Positions 12,250 through 25,562 of a DNA stretch of 64,000 nucleotides are shown here, one piece after another. Numbering within the stretch: position 1 is the first letter of the stretch; each line of letters opens with the position of its first letter. Where the stretch lies: positions 20,853,723 to 20,917,722 of the forward strand of contig NC_092864.1 in assembly GCF_032062135.1 (NCBI RefSeq). The letters run 5' to 3'. A program made the translations under genes and the position numbers. The notes below the pieces were generated by a model that saw only the letters and a program-made list of their open reading frames with translations, was not told where the DNA came from and did not search any database. Origin of the DNA: Pyxicephalus adspersus (taxonomy: Eukaryota > Chordata > Amphibia > Anura > Pyxicephalidae).

Positions 12250-13255
12250 GTATGTATGAAGCTTTACTCCCACCCCTTCCTCCCTGAGGACTGTATTCTT
12301 ACATCTCCAAGTGATACAAATGGGATTGTTTGTCCTTTAAACACTTTGCACAATGCTGCTTAAATTATCCATAGTGTGATATATTAGCGTACAATGCTGT
12401 AAGATAGCAATGTAAATTTTTAGTATAAAGCCTTAAGAACAGCAAAGATTAGTATACACTTACACCCTCTTCACACTAACCGTCCATGTAATTCTACCCA
12501 AACACTTAACTTTATAACTTTATAACTTATGTAAAGTCAACCCCTTGTTCACATTCACATCTCCCCAGCAACAGGAATATCTTTAGGAAAGAATTTAGCT
12601 GCATACAAATTAGTATGAAACCTTATTTTAGGATATATTTTTTTCATATCAGCCAAGTCATTTTAGGAATCATTTTTTTACACAGCAATTGTATTTTTAT
12701 TTTTTTGCATCTTCACCCTGGCAATGATGGGTCAAGAAAGTTTCTAGCTATGTACAGATAGCCCCTTTCAGTTCTATGCAGAGAGGCACCCCGCTGTGTT
12801 ATTCCCTATGGGATATAAAAGTGGTCACCCCGTCTTGTTTTTTTATACACACACTAGATTTTTGCCAAAAACAAAGTCTTGGGTGAGAAGCATCCAGTGT
12901 GTATACATAGCTTAAGAGTAGATGGTCATGGTGCAGTGAAAGCACAACTGAGGAAATTACTGTCTGTGCAATATGAAGCAAAACATGTGTATGCGTTCCT
13001 ATTTATTTACGTTTAGATTCTCCTTTGATGCACATAACTGTACAGTATCTATATGTCAAGTTTACCTGCCACAAAACCTGCAAATTGAATATTACAATGT
13101 ACTAGTCAACTATCTGATGTACGTTGGGAAGTGTTTCATTTCACATACCTAGTTTTATGGAACCGTATTTATTCATTCAAATGGTTCATCCAAACACAGA
13201 CTGTATAAATACAAAAGTGGACATTTTTTTTACATAACTGAATTTCCTGTTTTAT
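12250..13255. other. intergenic DNA
   Basis: AT-rich; no feature recognised. Confidence 0.5.
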
Positions 13256-13261
13256 TTTATT

Positions 13262-13522
13262 TACTTGTATTTATATAGCACCAACACATTAGGCAGCTCT
13301 TTACAAAATCATTTCACTAACTATCCTCACGTCACACACAATCCAATGCTCCTACCATAACTAACTGTATGTTTTTGGGATGTGGGAGGAAACCAGAGTG
13401 CCAGGAGGAAACCCATGCAAACATGGGGAGAACATACAAACTCTTGCAGACAGTGCTGAAATTTGAACCTGGAATTTACCACTATATAGGCAAAAAATGC
13501 CACTGAGCCAACCATGTGTTTT
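13262..13522 (-). mobile_element. tRNA-derived SINE, minus strand
   Basis: Reads as the reverse complement of the SINE at 5879: 'atttatatagcaccaacaca' is the tail, 'gggatgtgggaggaaacc' and 'cccatgcaaacatggggaga' the body, and 'aatttgaacctgg' the B box region. It is fairly diverged. Confidence 0.75.
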
Positions 13523-13529
13523 CCTGAGA

Positions 13530-14030
13530 TTCTTAATGTAAATGTTGATCGGATCAAAAATGGCCCTATTAAATGCACCAAGTACACAGTCATGGACTTC
13601 TGATGTCTCCATCAGGAACCTACCCTGAGAAATGCCATGCAACCATTGTTGGAATGCATGTATGCCTACAGGAAGTAGCTGGATGGAAGTTGAAAGTAAT
13701 TGGTCATTGCATTAATGTTTTTATTCACTTGCCAATACTGCACCAAGGCAGACATTGAAATTGACCAATTGAAAGGGCACAGGTTATCTTTTTTAATTAA
13801 TCCAACCTCTGTTCACTTTAAACCAGCTAGTGACTACTTACCTAAAATGAAGATGGCTACATGTATTTTCTGTAAGCAAATCATATATAAGAGATTCATG
13901 TTGCACAAAGTCCTACATAATAAACTTCTATATAATGTTTCACATTGTAGTCCAAATCTTAAAGCACTGCATTCTAAAATGTCTACACGTTGTCAAAACA
14001 CAATTATTAGAGCTGATGGATGAACATTGA
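13530..14030. other. intergenic DNA
   Basis: No recognised element. A + strand open frame at 13700-14023 has no motif support. Confidence 0.5.
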
Positions 14031-14034
14031 AAGA

Positions 14035-14400
14035 GAAAAAATATAATTTAAAGGCGAGCGTTTTAGTTCTGACGCAATGCCTGTTTCATTATAGGTTGGC
14101 TGTGGTTTCCTGGCTTGGTCTGCCATTTTCACAGTGCAATTGACAGGAGGGAATGATAAGGAAGAACTCTGATTACAAAACATCCCCTGGAAAATACAGA
14201 ATGATGAGGATTTGGCTGCCGATGTGTGTGTGTTGTTAATGGAGGTCAGACGTGAAGTGTACAGGGACTCGCTTAGATTGCAGAGGCTCACAGCTGTTTC
14301 TCTGTGAATCATTTTCGGATGTGATGTAGTCCTGTTGGCTACGATACAGCCGCATTTTCTCATGTCACAAAGGAGAGGTGGAATACAACAAAATCACATC
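14035..14400. other. non-repetitive, mixed-composition block
   Basis: Higher GC and complexity than its surroundings, open on the minus strand for 118 codons (14007-14363) but with no domain or splice context. More likely a conserved non-coding element than an exon; not testable without alignment. Confidence 0.3.
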
Positions 14401-15230
14401 CAGGATTACAAAATTTCCTCCAAACACTAATTTTTTCCCCTTTTCATTTTTTCATGTATGATTTTACTTAGAAAACACAGGTAATGGCACGCTAGGTACA
14501 TGCCAAGGACAAGCGGAATACCTGAAGAGGTCCAGAGAATCATCTGAATAGGAGATAACTTTAATATAAGTGGATATGTAGTGGTAATACATTACACATG
14601 TCAAGCATTGGAGGCTAAATTCATGTTTTTGGGCGTGAGAACTACATATGACCACTCATAGGGTCGTCCTTTCATGTGTTTGCATAGAAATGGTGCCTAG
14701 AAGACCCGCATTTGATACCCTGGTATGGTTAGGGAGGCTGTTTAAACCATATCTAACCTTAGGGGCCCTGAAGCTAGGGTTTCCAGTGTCCCCCTTACAC
14801 TCACTCCTTTGTTTCCTCCTACAAATGCAAACCCAGATCACTCAAATGTCAAGTGAATGGAGTCAGCAGGCGCTAGACTATTCATCCCTCCCATAAGACT
14901 ATATGTGCTTTTATTGCATTTTAAGAATGTTATGTACCTGAAATAGGCTTGCTTGTTTAGACACCCAAAAATCTGTTGGTTGGTATCACCATCTTGCATG
15001 TGGTGTCAGCCGCCCCAGCAGACTTGGAACTGTCACTCAAATGACACTCTTTAAAATTCCCCTTTTGCGTCTCTCCGAGCAGCTACATTAAAGGCTATGT
15101 AGGGAGGGGAGTGGAGAAGTGGAAGCTAGGCCAGCACAGACAGTGCCTAGAACCTCAAAGTAGAAGGGAGGGCTATGATGTGCAAGGTGAGGCTGTGCTG
15201 GGGAATATTCTGGCGAGTCAATTCCCTAGC
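14400..15230. other. intergenic DNA
   Basis: Moderately GC-rich in 14650-15180. No coding exon or named repeat identified. Confidence 0.45.
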
Positions 15231-15237
15231 ATTCCCT

Positions 15238-15538
15238 AACATGCAGCGCTGGGTCCCAGGTTTGAATCTCCGCCAGGACACTATCTGCATGGAGTTTACA
15301 GGCACCCCCGTGTTTGTGTGGGTTTCCTCTGGGTACTCTGGTTTACTCCTAAAAAACCTGCAGTGAGGTTAATTGGCTTCCCCCCAAAATTGACCTTACT
15401 TTACAATAATGACATATGACGATGGTAGGGACATCAGATTGTGAGCCCCTTTGGGGGACAGTTAGTGACATGACTATGGACTTTGTACAGTGCTGTGTAA
15501 TATGATGGTGCTATATAAATACTGTGTAATAATAATAC
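15238..15538 (+). mobile_element. tRNA-derived SINE, 5'-damaged
   Basis: 'gcagcgctgggtcccagg' and GGTTTGAATCT (B box, about 15259) are followed by the body 'ggttaattggcttccccc', 'gattgtgagcccctttgggg' and the tail 'gctatataaatactgtgtaa'. The A-box head is replaced by unrelated sequence. Confidence 0.85.
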
Positions 15539-15544
15539 TTTAAA

Positions 15545-16650
15545 AGATATTTAAAGCACAATTACTCCAGTCTGCACATGGTCAATTTTCAGTATTTTGG
15601 GGATCTAAATGTGACATGAGGAGCAAGAGTGCAGTTGGACAAACACGCTCAGTTTGTTGGCCAGCTTTGACATGCACAAATAAGCACACATGTTTGGTAT
15701 GTTCAAGTGCTCAGATTTTTTGCTGTGGTGAGAAGGACCATCAAGACCTTAACTCATAGCAAAAATACTGGGTGACTATCATATAAAGTCTTTGGCAGCC
15801 TAACTGGCATTTGATCTGGGAAAATTTTAGATTTTGTTTATAACAAAGAATCTTTACAAACTGTAAATCAATGTTTGGGGTTGTTTATTACTCAGTGATC
15901 CATCAGATCACCTAAAAGTGCCATTGTTTTAGTGAAATAATGGCACTATTGTGTTTGCTCCATTTATAAAGTAGCACTCAGCTGACATGGTTGACACTTG
16001 AATGAGCCAGTGACCACTACTATTTACTGATGGTTTTACTACTACTACCACCACATTTATAAAATTGCAATGATCAGGAGATAGCATCATGGGTCACAAT
16101 GATGGATGGAGATCAGTGGTGTTTCTTTTAAATACCCTCATCTCTTTTAAAGCAATCACCACTTTAGGAAGTGGTGTACACAGCTACATGAAACGAAATA
16201 AATTGTGAATGCAACTTTAGAGCAATCAGTTACTCCATTCAAATACATAGATTCTGGTCAACAATTTAGTGTAAATATGCTACATGGATCAAAGCACTGA
16301 TAGTCATACAAAATGTAATTGCTTCCTTATAAAACTAGTTTGCTAAAGTGGCAATCAGATCTCAAAAAGTAGAAACAAAAAGTGTCAAGCTGTTGCCATT
16401 TCTTCATATATAGAGTCCTATCTTTTCAGAATAGTTCCCCTGAAAACAGTTTATCTGGAAGAAACCAGAAAAGTCACAGGAAATGCACATTTTCATACAC
16501 AACAAGAGGAAATAATCTATATCTGGTTAACAAATAATTTCCATAAATAGACACCCGTGTGTTGATATCTTCTAAAAAGATAAAGTCAAAATAAAATTGA
16601 AATCAGGAAATAGCCTGATGTTTAGACCACAAACAGATATATTTGACATA
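15545..16650. other. intergenic DNA
   Basis: No gene recognised; a 'aaatacatagattctgg' string near 16240 recalls the MITE at 45712. Confidence 0.45.
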
Positions 16651-16657
16651 TTCAAAT

Positions 16658-16760
16658 TGAGATTAGGAGATTGTGACGGACAGTTGGTGACATGACTATG
16701 ACTATGTAAAGCACCGTGTGATATGTTGGTGCTATATAAATACATGATAATAATATTATT
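16658..16760 (+). mobile_element. SINE tail fragment
   Basis: 'gattgtgacggacagttggt', 'atatgttggtgctatataaa' and an ATAATAATATT tail match the 3' part of the SINE at 15238. Confidence 0.75.
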
Positions 16761-16764
16761 AAAT

Positions 16765-19540
16765 TAGGGTTGTGAACTGATTTCTATCATTTCAAGGGTT
16801 AGTGAATTGGTAACGTCAGATTTGGGGAGCTGTTTTTAGTTAAGAAATGTAAACTGGGATAACAAGCCCTTTTAAACTTTCAACAGGACAGAACATGTAA
16901 ATTCCAAGAATGCAAAATAGATATAACAGCATGCAAAGCAAACCTTTACAAACAACTGCCAGCCACCATTTCAGATTTCATTAAAAGATTAAACACTGAG
17001 TCCAACCAGCTCTTCCAGAAAAAAAATCCCATGTTCCAAATTTCTACCAGAGGGTGATAAGCTAAGGAAAATGCCACGCTTTAATGTAAAACAAGTGCCA
17101 ATAAAAATGAGCCCACATACAGCACCATTACATATTCACAGTGATGGCATCTCATTATCTGTGTTTGTAGTTGGAAAATTTTAGTTGTGTTTGTACAGCT
17201 CGTGTTGACAGGTCCTCAGAATGTCACCAGTTGTAGGCCTTGTCATCGCTACAGCTGCTTACAAACTAGATTGCGGTCAACCGTGCATGAACTACCCTAT
17301 TACTGAACTATTTGTCTGTAAACATTTAAGTTTACACTATATGAACCTTTACTTTGTATCTGTTTAAAAGAAGAGGCAAGGTTAGTTTTTTAAGTATTGA
17401 TAATAATAATCAGATAGGAAATTTTAACCCAACTTTTATCTTTGAGCAAGAAGTAGTGAAGAAGCCTAAAACGATAGAAAAATGCATTCAATAGCTTAGC
17501 AGATGTTTTGGGAACCTGGATATAAAGCTAATAAATGCTGGCTTGTTTTCGCATCTTTTCCTGTTGGCCCATCAATGTGATAGGAAGGGAAGGCATGGGG
17601 TCAACTTCACTTGGCAAAGTCGGACCTGACAAATGTGAGCTCTGTATTTTGAGGTTCATGGAGTACCTGTTGGTTTGTTTTAAGGAACCAATATGTACAC
17701 CACTACAACCAGACAAGAAAATGTACAGACTAATCGGGAATTCCTTCAATCCAGGTCTGGAAGAATAATGCCAACAAGTGCCACAGAAAATCAGAATATC
17801 ATTAAAATCATATAGTTTACATTCTTTGTGTGATCTTAAAAATTAACAAATGTTAAACATTTAGGTGCATCTGTGGTAAAGAAATGGCTAATCAACTGTA
17901 AGAATGAGAAAATCTTCCAAATCCGGCAAGAAATCTGTTAAACCTTGATGAAATGTGCAGGATCTGTAATTTATTTGTGGTTTTATTAGACATTATTTCC
18001 TTTCACAGGCATTTTTTAAATAACCCAAACAGTAATTCTGGAAAAAAAGAGAAAAAGAACCTATTCAATTGGACTGGCGCGCTGCCGGCAATAGGTAGCA
18101 GGGTTAATGACCTGTCCTGAAAATGCACCCAGGACCTTGTAGCCTAAGAACAAAGATATCTTTTTAGTTTTTTTCTTTGTCTTAGTTGTAAAAAGCAGGA
18201 CAATAGAAGTAGTATACTGGTAAACTGACCATAAATCTTTATTGCAACCAACAACCAACCTGCTTCTGTCCCCTCTCCCGTCTGTTGTCTTTCTGAATTA
18301 AACCAAAAAGCAAACATCAGAAACCTGGAAGATTAGGGCTGTCCCAATGACCCCTTCTTTATACATAGATCAATGGTTTATAGGGACGCTAGTGTCCCGT
18401 TAGGTCAAGCTTTCTGCAACAATAGCTGACCATAATCCAATTCTGGAGGGACTGCAAATACCAACATTCATCCCTGCCAAGGCATCTCTAGTCGCTTGTC
18501 ATTGCCCTTGGTGGCTGGTCCCAAAGATCCACTGAACTGTAAAATTAAAATGAAAGAGAAGCTTGTTTCTTTAAGGTTCTGACATTCTTTTTTTTTATCT
18601 CCCAGGCATCAAAATGAAAGCTGTGCCAAGTAATGACTGAAGACATGTTGCTCCTCAAGAAGGGCTTCCAGTACTTCTTCAAAGCATCTTTTATATTGCA
18701 TATATCTGATTTATTTTAAGTGTAATATTTAATTGATGTTACTGGTGATAAGATTGGGAATAACAGAAAGAAACAGAGTTTATCATGAGGGACATGCTAA
18801 TGCTTCACAAAGCTGTAAGTTTTCCTGAAATTCTCAAAGAAAGATTTGAAGGTTGGGTCAATATTAGGTAATTCAAAGTCAATATCAGTAAACCTGCAGC
18901 TTTCAAAGGTTTTCCTGCCATAAATGTCCTCATTCAGGTGGTTATAGTATATGAATAAACTGCATTGTTTCTACCTTCTAATTCCAATTTCTGTGTGAGT
19001 ATTTTTTGTGTGGGGTAAGGACACCAGGGCTGTAACTTTTATATTACAGTTAATATAAAAAGTTTATTTTGTGACTGGAGTTTTAATTTTTTTGGAAGTT
19101 TTTAAGGGTACATATGTATACTGCAACACAGCCTGATTGGCTACACATCCTTCTTTCTGTCAGATTATTGAATTGCAGAAGTCTAATACCAGGACAGAGA
19201 TTTCTGTAGGAAATTAGATGTATAATTTGGGTTTAAAAAAACATACAGAGCAGTTATATAAAAGCTACACAGTGGCCACTGTGTTCATTTTCCATGGCAT
19301 ATATATTTTAATATTGCTGTTTTTTTCTATTCCATACTGCATTAGAATATTTTGGTGGCAGTAGTCTATCATCCACCCCCATCCCCCAAAACACACGACA
19401 AGCTGCACAAAACAAGGTCACAATTTGCGGATTTTCCATACAAAGAATAAAATGGCTTGGTCCCATCTGCACAATAGGAAAGTCTCCATGGCTAGCAGGA
19501 CTATAGTTTTAGCCAAACAGATCAATCTCACCTTCAATTT
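16765..19540. other. intergenic DNA
   Basis: Contains a segment (17528-17770) open on both strands, without motifs, and a small GC-richer patch near 18070-18130. No supported gene. Confidence 0.45.
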
Positions 19541-19544
19541 TCTC

Positions 19545-19640
19545 AGTCTTTTTCAACCTATTTACCCCAGAGGCACCCTCTAAATATTTAGCAAATCTTA
19601 GGGAACCCCTTCTAAAAATTATATATAAAGTTCCCGGTTC
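19545..19640 (+). mobile_element. hAT-type MITE fragment
   Basis: 'cagtctttttcaaccta' followed by 'gggaaccccttctaaaaatt' resembles the left end of the hAT elements at 7808 and 10663; the right end is missing. Confidence 0.6.
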
Positions 19641-19644
19641 ATCA

Positions 19645-20840
19645 GTTGTAGTCAAAGATAAAAGAATAAATAATTTGGCATACCTAGTCAGTTTGCTATA
19701 GAAACTAGTTCATTTTTACACTGATAAAACAATCAGTAAAAATCATAAAATGAAAATGTATAATAGGAGAAAACAATCACAGGCAAATTCACTAAAGTTG
19801 GTGGAGATGCCACCTGACATTGGTGTTCAATAAAGGGTTCCCTTACCGTGGGGGTCATTTCTAAAGTGATCCCATAGATATAATTTTTTTATATATTTAT
19901 TTAAATATATTATTTATTAAATGTATTTATTTGTAAACTTATAGCATCTACTCATAAATTGTAAGAATATTTTTTAAAAAATGGGTATTGAAATAAAATT
20001 GGCAAATTGAAAAAAATACAAAGCTACTTTGCATTTAAATTAGAGGCTATCTAATAACAATGTATGCACATGAATAGTCACCGCTTGGCTTGTCTGCTGG
20101 TGGACGCCAGCAATACACAGATGCCTCCAAGCAAAGGCAGGAAGTCATCTGGCAGGACATATGGACTATGCAATGAACAAATGAAAATGACATGAAGAAA
20201 AGAATATGTTTTAAGAAATCTAAAAATATTCCTGGGTGAGCACTGCTGTTAGCATACAGCTGCACGTCCTATGTGAGTCCTTCATAACTTGAGGGGAAGG
20301 GGCACCATTAATGAGTTTGTAGATATTATTAGAGATAGGGGCCTTGTCACAGCCCCTCGTGTTCTGGGTCTGCAGAGTCTCTACATGTGCTAGGATACAA
20401 GCAGGCCATTGTTACTGCCATTCTGAAGCCTTCTGTCACTGCACTGGGCTTGAACTTGCTGTGTCACTAACCTGTACATCTGTCTCTAAGTCCCAGAAGA
20501 CAGGAGACACTGTGAGATGTCAGGACGAACTGCTATGTCACATCAGTGCTATGCTGTGTATGTCTGTAGACTTATCACCACCATTAAAAATACTTATAGC
20601 ATAAAGATTTACATTATGACTTTATATAATAATAATATTTTTTTTTTACTGAAATAAAATATTAGATTGCTAGGCTATGGTGTGATTCCTGATTCCACAC
20701 CCACACGATGGGCCTGATTTATTAAAGTAAGAACAAAGAAAAGGAGGAAAAGTTTGGGTTTGTTGGCAAAAAAAAAAAGCTTATATTGTAAAAAAATTGT
20801 TGCAATAAGAAGCAATTTTTAAAATAAATACACATTGTTA
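19645..20840. other. intergenic DNA
   Basis: AT-rich 19850-20040, then mixed-composition DNA to 20600 with an open frame at 20344-20604 that lacks motif support. Confidence 0.45.
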
Positions 20841-20849
20841 TGGTCTTGA

Positions 20850-21190
20850 CCCATGGGTTCAATGGGTATATTCAGACCACCCTGACTTTGACATAATAAT
20901 AGTAAACAGGGTTAATTTGTCTCTTGTCCCAATGCGTTTCGCCCTAAACGGCTTCCTCGGGGGATATGCAGAGACAGCAAAGAGGTATGTGTTGGTTGGT
21001 TAAATCAAGGTGTGTCCCAGGGAAAGACACAGGTGAGGAAAGATGTAATTTTGACAATTGGTTAATCCCTATGGTGGGGGAGTATTTCCATTTATTGGAA
21101 GAGTGCTGCAGCACGTGAATCAATGTGGCAAAAGCAGAGAGGCTGGGATATGAAAATCCCGCCCTTATTTATTATTAGTTTGGCATCCGT
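20850..21190. repeat. unclassified frog repeat with 'gcgtttcgccc..cttcctcggggg' core
   Basis: The segment around 20930-20960 (AATGCGTTTCGCCCTAAACG) is of a type I recall from many frog intergenic repeats. A related 'tgatgcgtttTGCTGCTCCG' occurs at 23202. Class not determined. Confidence 0.4.
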
Positions 21191-21242
21191 GATATGTGTG
21201 GAACAATGAAATTTGCATGACAGGATTAATTGCTATTTTCAT

Positions 21243-21452
21243 GCCTGATTTATTACAGTTGTCCAAGACTGGAGAGATAGACTATTATGGGAGAACCTGG
21301 GTGATCCAGCAAGCTTGGAATGGATTTCTTAAAATAATTTGCTATTATTTGGCAAATGTTTTCTAACCTGGATCATATGATAGTCTATCTTCGTATCACA
21401 TATGATAGTCTTACTTCTCCAGTCTTGGAGAGCTTTAATATATCAGGCCCAA
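21243..21452. mobile_element. foldback MITE, family 1 subtype (copy 2)
   Basis: Left end 'cctgatttattacagttgtc' and right end 'gagagctttaatatatcagg' are inverted. The inner 'gactggagagatagactatt' differs from copy 1 but matches the copy at 54365. 'atatgatagtct' is repeated near the right end. Confidence 0.8.
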
Positions 21453-21459
21453 TTTTTTT

Positions 21460-22075
21460 ACATTGTTAACATATATGCAGAAATTGGAGCGTTGATCCCT
21501 TATTTATGTGTCCTTGAAGCTCTGCCCTGATAGATATCCAGGGGGCCACCCATAATCTTTATGCTTGTCCAAGGGGGATGGTACAATTTGTAAAAGCAGT
21601 GCACCTGCTGGACATTTCACAAAGGGGAAGAATTTGTGGACTGTTGGTGAGTAATGGAGCAATTCCAGAGCAAACAATGGGGTGGCTTCTCGGTATCTAT
21701 GATCCTTATCAATGTCAATAAAATGGATGGAGAGGCCTAAAGTACCACGTTGCCTAAGGCCCCATTCTGCGTTATGATATAGTAAGAATAGGTATACCTA
21801 ATGCAAATTCCTCTATGTTATCTTTTATCATTATACCAATTGATTTCAATACATCCCTGCATACAGCTACAAGCAGTCGATGTACCATTCCCTTGTTTGA
21901 TAATTGATCTGAATTGCTTTCAATTTACCATTAAATCTATCGAAATATTGATCATAACACATAAAGCATTTTCAATTTCAACTTGTTAGTTAACTTTGCA
22001 TAGGAGAACCCAAGCTGCTAACACAAAAGCTTGACCCACAAAATATATCTTCACCTTTCAATTGCTTTGTAAGGC
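21460..22075. other. intergenic DNA
   Basis: No recognised gene; probably old repeat-derived. Confidence 0.4.
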
Positions 22076-22084
22076 TGTTTAGGC

Positions 22085-22150
22085 TGGATCATACAGTTTC
22101 AATGATAAAAATGAATCTTCTCCAGCCTTGGAGAGCTTTAATAAATCAAA
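22085..22150. mobile_element. foldback MITE, family 1, half copy
   Basis: Only the right arm is present: 'cttctccagccttggagagc' followed by TTTAATAAATCA. Confidence 0.65.
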
Positions 22151-22154
22151 CAGG

Positions 22155-23020
22155 ATCAAGAGAATCCAAAAGGTTATCCAGCTTCCGGCATGGCAACAAA
22201 GTAAAGATTGGTCTTTCTCCAAGTAGGTTTTACACATGGGAATAGGGTCATGCCTTAAATGTTGTACTGAAGAATAGCTGTCCTTTATTCCAGTATTTGA
22301 ATGCCATATGAAAAAAGGCAGATCTGCTATCATTAAAAACTTAGAAAAATAAAGCCAAATTGCCTTAATGGGCAACTCCATATCCATATTGTTTTACAAA
22401 TGTTATATCATAAGATACATACTAAAATAATAAAATTAGTTGGTAGAATTAGGTAAAGAAAAAAAAAAAAAATTAATTGTGCCCATGGAAGTGTTTTTGT
22501 GTTCTGGCTCATCAGGAATCTCCCTGGCCACTAGGTGGTGCTGTCCTGCTGCCTCAGACAGACCTGGCTGGAAGTTACCCAAGACTTTCACAGCATGGCG
22601 GCACCAATGCTGATGTACTACTGGTATTACATCTGTAGAAAAGAAAACCACATAAAAAGGGGCACTGAACCTATAAGATTTATATGGAAGGAACAATGAA
22701 CTCATGTCACTGCTATCCACATTGTAAATTTCTGTTTACTGGTCCACTGACTATACAACAATGCAACAATCAACTGTGATAATATTAGGACAACAAGCTA
22801 AAGAGAATTAAATACTATCCAAAAATGTGATCCAGTCCTACAACACCAATGTAGGATTAATGTTACATTTTGATGTAGTGTGATGATAACTATTGTGATT
22901 AGTATTCACATATATTGATCATTTAGCTAAATGTGTAACGTTCTATGTACTAGTCATTTGTTTAATAACTGATCTGATTACAATAAAGATACATAGTATT
23001 GCTAACTGAGATTTCAATCG
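22155..23020. other. intergenic DNA
   Basis: No gene recognised. An A15-like run lies at about 22459-22472. Confidence 0.45.
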
Positions 23021-23025
23021 TAACA

Positions 23026-23160
23026 CATGGGATTTTATTTATAAAACAGGGATTCAGACATTCCTTCGTGGGAATCTTCAAGGTCTATGTGTTTTAATGG
23101 CAGTAATTCATTCCCACCAGGGAATGTTTGAGGGAAAGTCAGATTCCCTGACCACACCAC
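23026..23160 (+). mobile_element. foldback MITE, family 2
   Basis: 'gattttatttataaaacagg' at the left, 'ggtctatgtgttttaatggc' plus 'agtaatt' in the middle and 'gtcagattccctg' at the right. These match, in opposite orientation, the element at 45712. Confidence 0.65.
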
Positions 23161-23164
23161 CAAT

Positions 23165-23690
23165 GGAATTGCATAGGCAACATATTCAGCATTGATCTGT
23201 GATGCGTTTTGCTGCTCCGGGGGTACACCAGAGGTTTACCATGGACTCTGGAAGGGCTAACAGCGCACTTTAGACCACAAGTCTGAAACAGTCCAAAAAC
23301 TTGGCAACAGGGGGTTCTTGTTGGCTGGAGCTCCCATGGCCTTTACAGTCAGTCGTTCATATCTATCTCTAAAGTGCTTTCGGCACTCACTAGATGATTG
23401 TTTTTTGAGATGAACGTTTGTGCTCATTTCTCGTGAAGATCTGACATCCGTACTTCTGTCTCCCCCAATGTCGTTTATGAAACTACCACAGTGATCTGAA
23501 TGACTGTTGCACATTCTTATATTGGATAACACAGGGGTTTCCGCTCATTCCCTATAACACAGAACAGTGCTGTGTATACAGCGTTCATTCGTTGACCTGT
23601 CAAGGGAAACGATCATGAAAGGTCATTTCCAGCGACTATCATCTGACGTCTATCTGACGTTTGTATGGGGCTTAAGGACAGCTTTACAGT
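23165..23690. repeat. probable DNA-transposon-derived repeat
   Basis: GC-richer segment with 'gaaacgatcatgaaaggtca' and 'tctgacgtctatctgacg' near the right end and 'gatgcgttttgctgctccgg' at the left. These strings are of a type I recall from frog repeats. No intact terminal repeats were established. Confidence 0.35.
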
Positions 23691-23699
23691 GTTTATAAT

Positions 23700-25555
23700 A
23701 TAACTGTAAATGAACTCTCTTGACAGTGATCTTCCACATGTGTACTAACAAAAACAGAGCCCAGGTAAAAGGACTATTCATCCTGGGATTGCCTAGAGGA
23801 ATTCAAATACACTACTGATTGCAAATGTCTCTCTGTTTAGTGAATAGATCGCCACCTACACACCGGATAATGTTCATTTGCAATACACAAGGCTGGATTG
23901 TTAAAAGTCATTAGAGTTTACAAGCGTGTGTTATATTCATTAGACCAGCAGACCTACAGTAATAAATCAACATAATCACCTATCCTGTTATCACACCTTA
24001 TTATTGGAATGGGGAACACACTTCATATAAGACACACTTCTGACTTTTCACCAACACTCTTTAGCTTTAGCACTTATCAGTGAACTGCTGGCAGTAACAC
24101 TTGGACAGGACAAACTGTCAGATCCCCAAGTGGCTCCTATGCTAGCAACAAGATCTATTTATATATCAGCAGAAGTCTGTGATACAATTAGAGGCTTGGA
24201 AAGCAAACACATCAGGAAAGAATGTTAATGGTCTTAACCAAATTATGACCACTTTTATGGTGGAATAAACCTTTCAATGACCTCCAATAGATGAGTATTC
24301 ATTGGGTAAAAAGATTCATGGACAAGTGAAGAAGTTAATGCCCAATGGCACTCATGTTTTGCTTGATGATGTTCAACCAAAGGTTCACCACTTTTTTGGT
24401 TCTCATCCCAATACTTACATTATTCAACCTAAGTGGTCCTAAGACCCTGTTGACCAACCATCTTCATCATGGTGCCCTTTACTCACATGACTAATCTGCA
24501 GAGAACAGTGCTAAAATGTTAGTGCCACCAGTGGTATCAGAGACCATGGGAGTCATGTTCAGAAGATATCTAAAAAAGATAAGTATGCAAAACAAGTGAT
24601 CAAAAACATGGTGGAGTAGAGAATAGGCTAGAATCAGACATAAGTATGCTCATTGTCTACCCCAAAAACAATATTTCAGTGAATGTTGCTGGGTCTATCG
24701 TCCACTTGCGCTTATTGCTGTACCTCTTTATAATTCTACATGCAGACACTAAATGTTCATCGTCCAAGACAAACCTTTCCGATGGTGTACATAAGATATG
24801 GCATGCAGAACCAAAAAAATTAGCAAACTGGCTTCTAAGCTGGTTTTTGTGAGTCAGCACCAAGTCATCCATTAATAAAGCACTCACCAACATATGAATT
24901 GGTCAGTTCATTTCTGTTCCAGATGTTTACCTAGTTATACAAGAATTTCCTGTTCTGCAGATCTCTTTCAAGTCCTTAATGAGAGTTTAATCAGATATGT
25001 TAATGACCAATTAAATAATTAAAAAATGATTATATAGAAGTTGAGTCTTGTTTGACTACTAGCTTTAAGTAATGAGAAATTAAAGAGAAGATATAAGCAT
25101 TGAAGTGTTTCTGCTGCCTTGAGGTGCAACCGCAAAGCATAGATTGACTTTACCACACCCATAGACATTACATGACAGCCCATTACAGAATTTGTTGGAT
25201 TTAATGGATAGATAATGGATTTGTTGGATAGACAGCAGTCATTGACTTTGATTGACCATTATTAGGAAATAAAACATTTAGATCCATTTAATACCTTCAA
25301 TCAACATCACTACTTTCCCCACCACTAGGCCTTTCTCCCATTTTTGTATTGCCCCAAATGTATCAGTAGAATTAATAGTAGAAAAAGTATTTGTTTTGAA
25401 GAAGTATTTCAAAGTTTGATATTTTCAGTCAATTAGACAAAAATGTCATATTGATCAAAATTATAGTAATTACAATCCTATGCTTTTGGGCAGATTGACA
25501 AATAGGGCTTTTTTGATTGGTTTACCATCAGAATAAAATACATTTAAACTAAATG
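23700..25555. other. intergenic DNA upstream of lfng
   Basis: Largely unique-looking AT-rich DNA; open frames at 24646-24893 on both strands without motifs. No exon of a neighbouring gene recognised. Confidence 0.5.
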
Positions 25556-25562
25556 ATTATTT

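Noticed and set aside
14007..14363. 118-codon minus-strand open frame
   Set aside because: No domain similarity or splice signals; kept only as a non-coding block of unusual composition.
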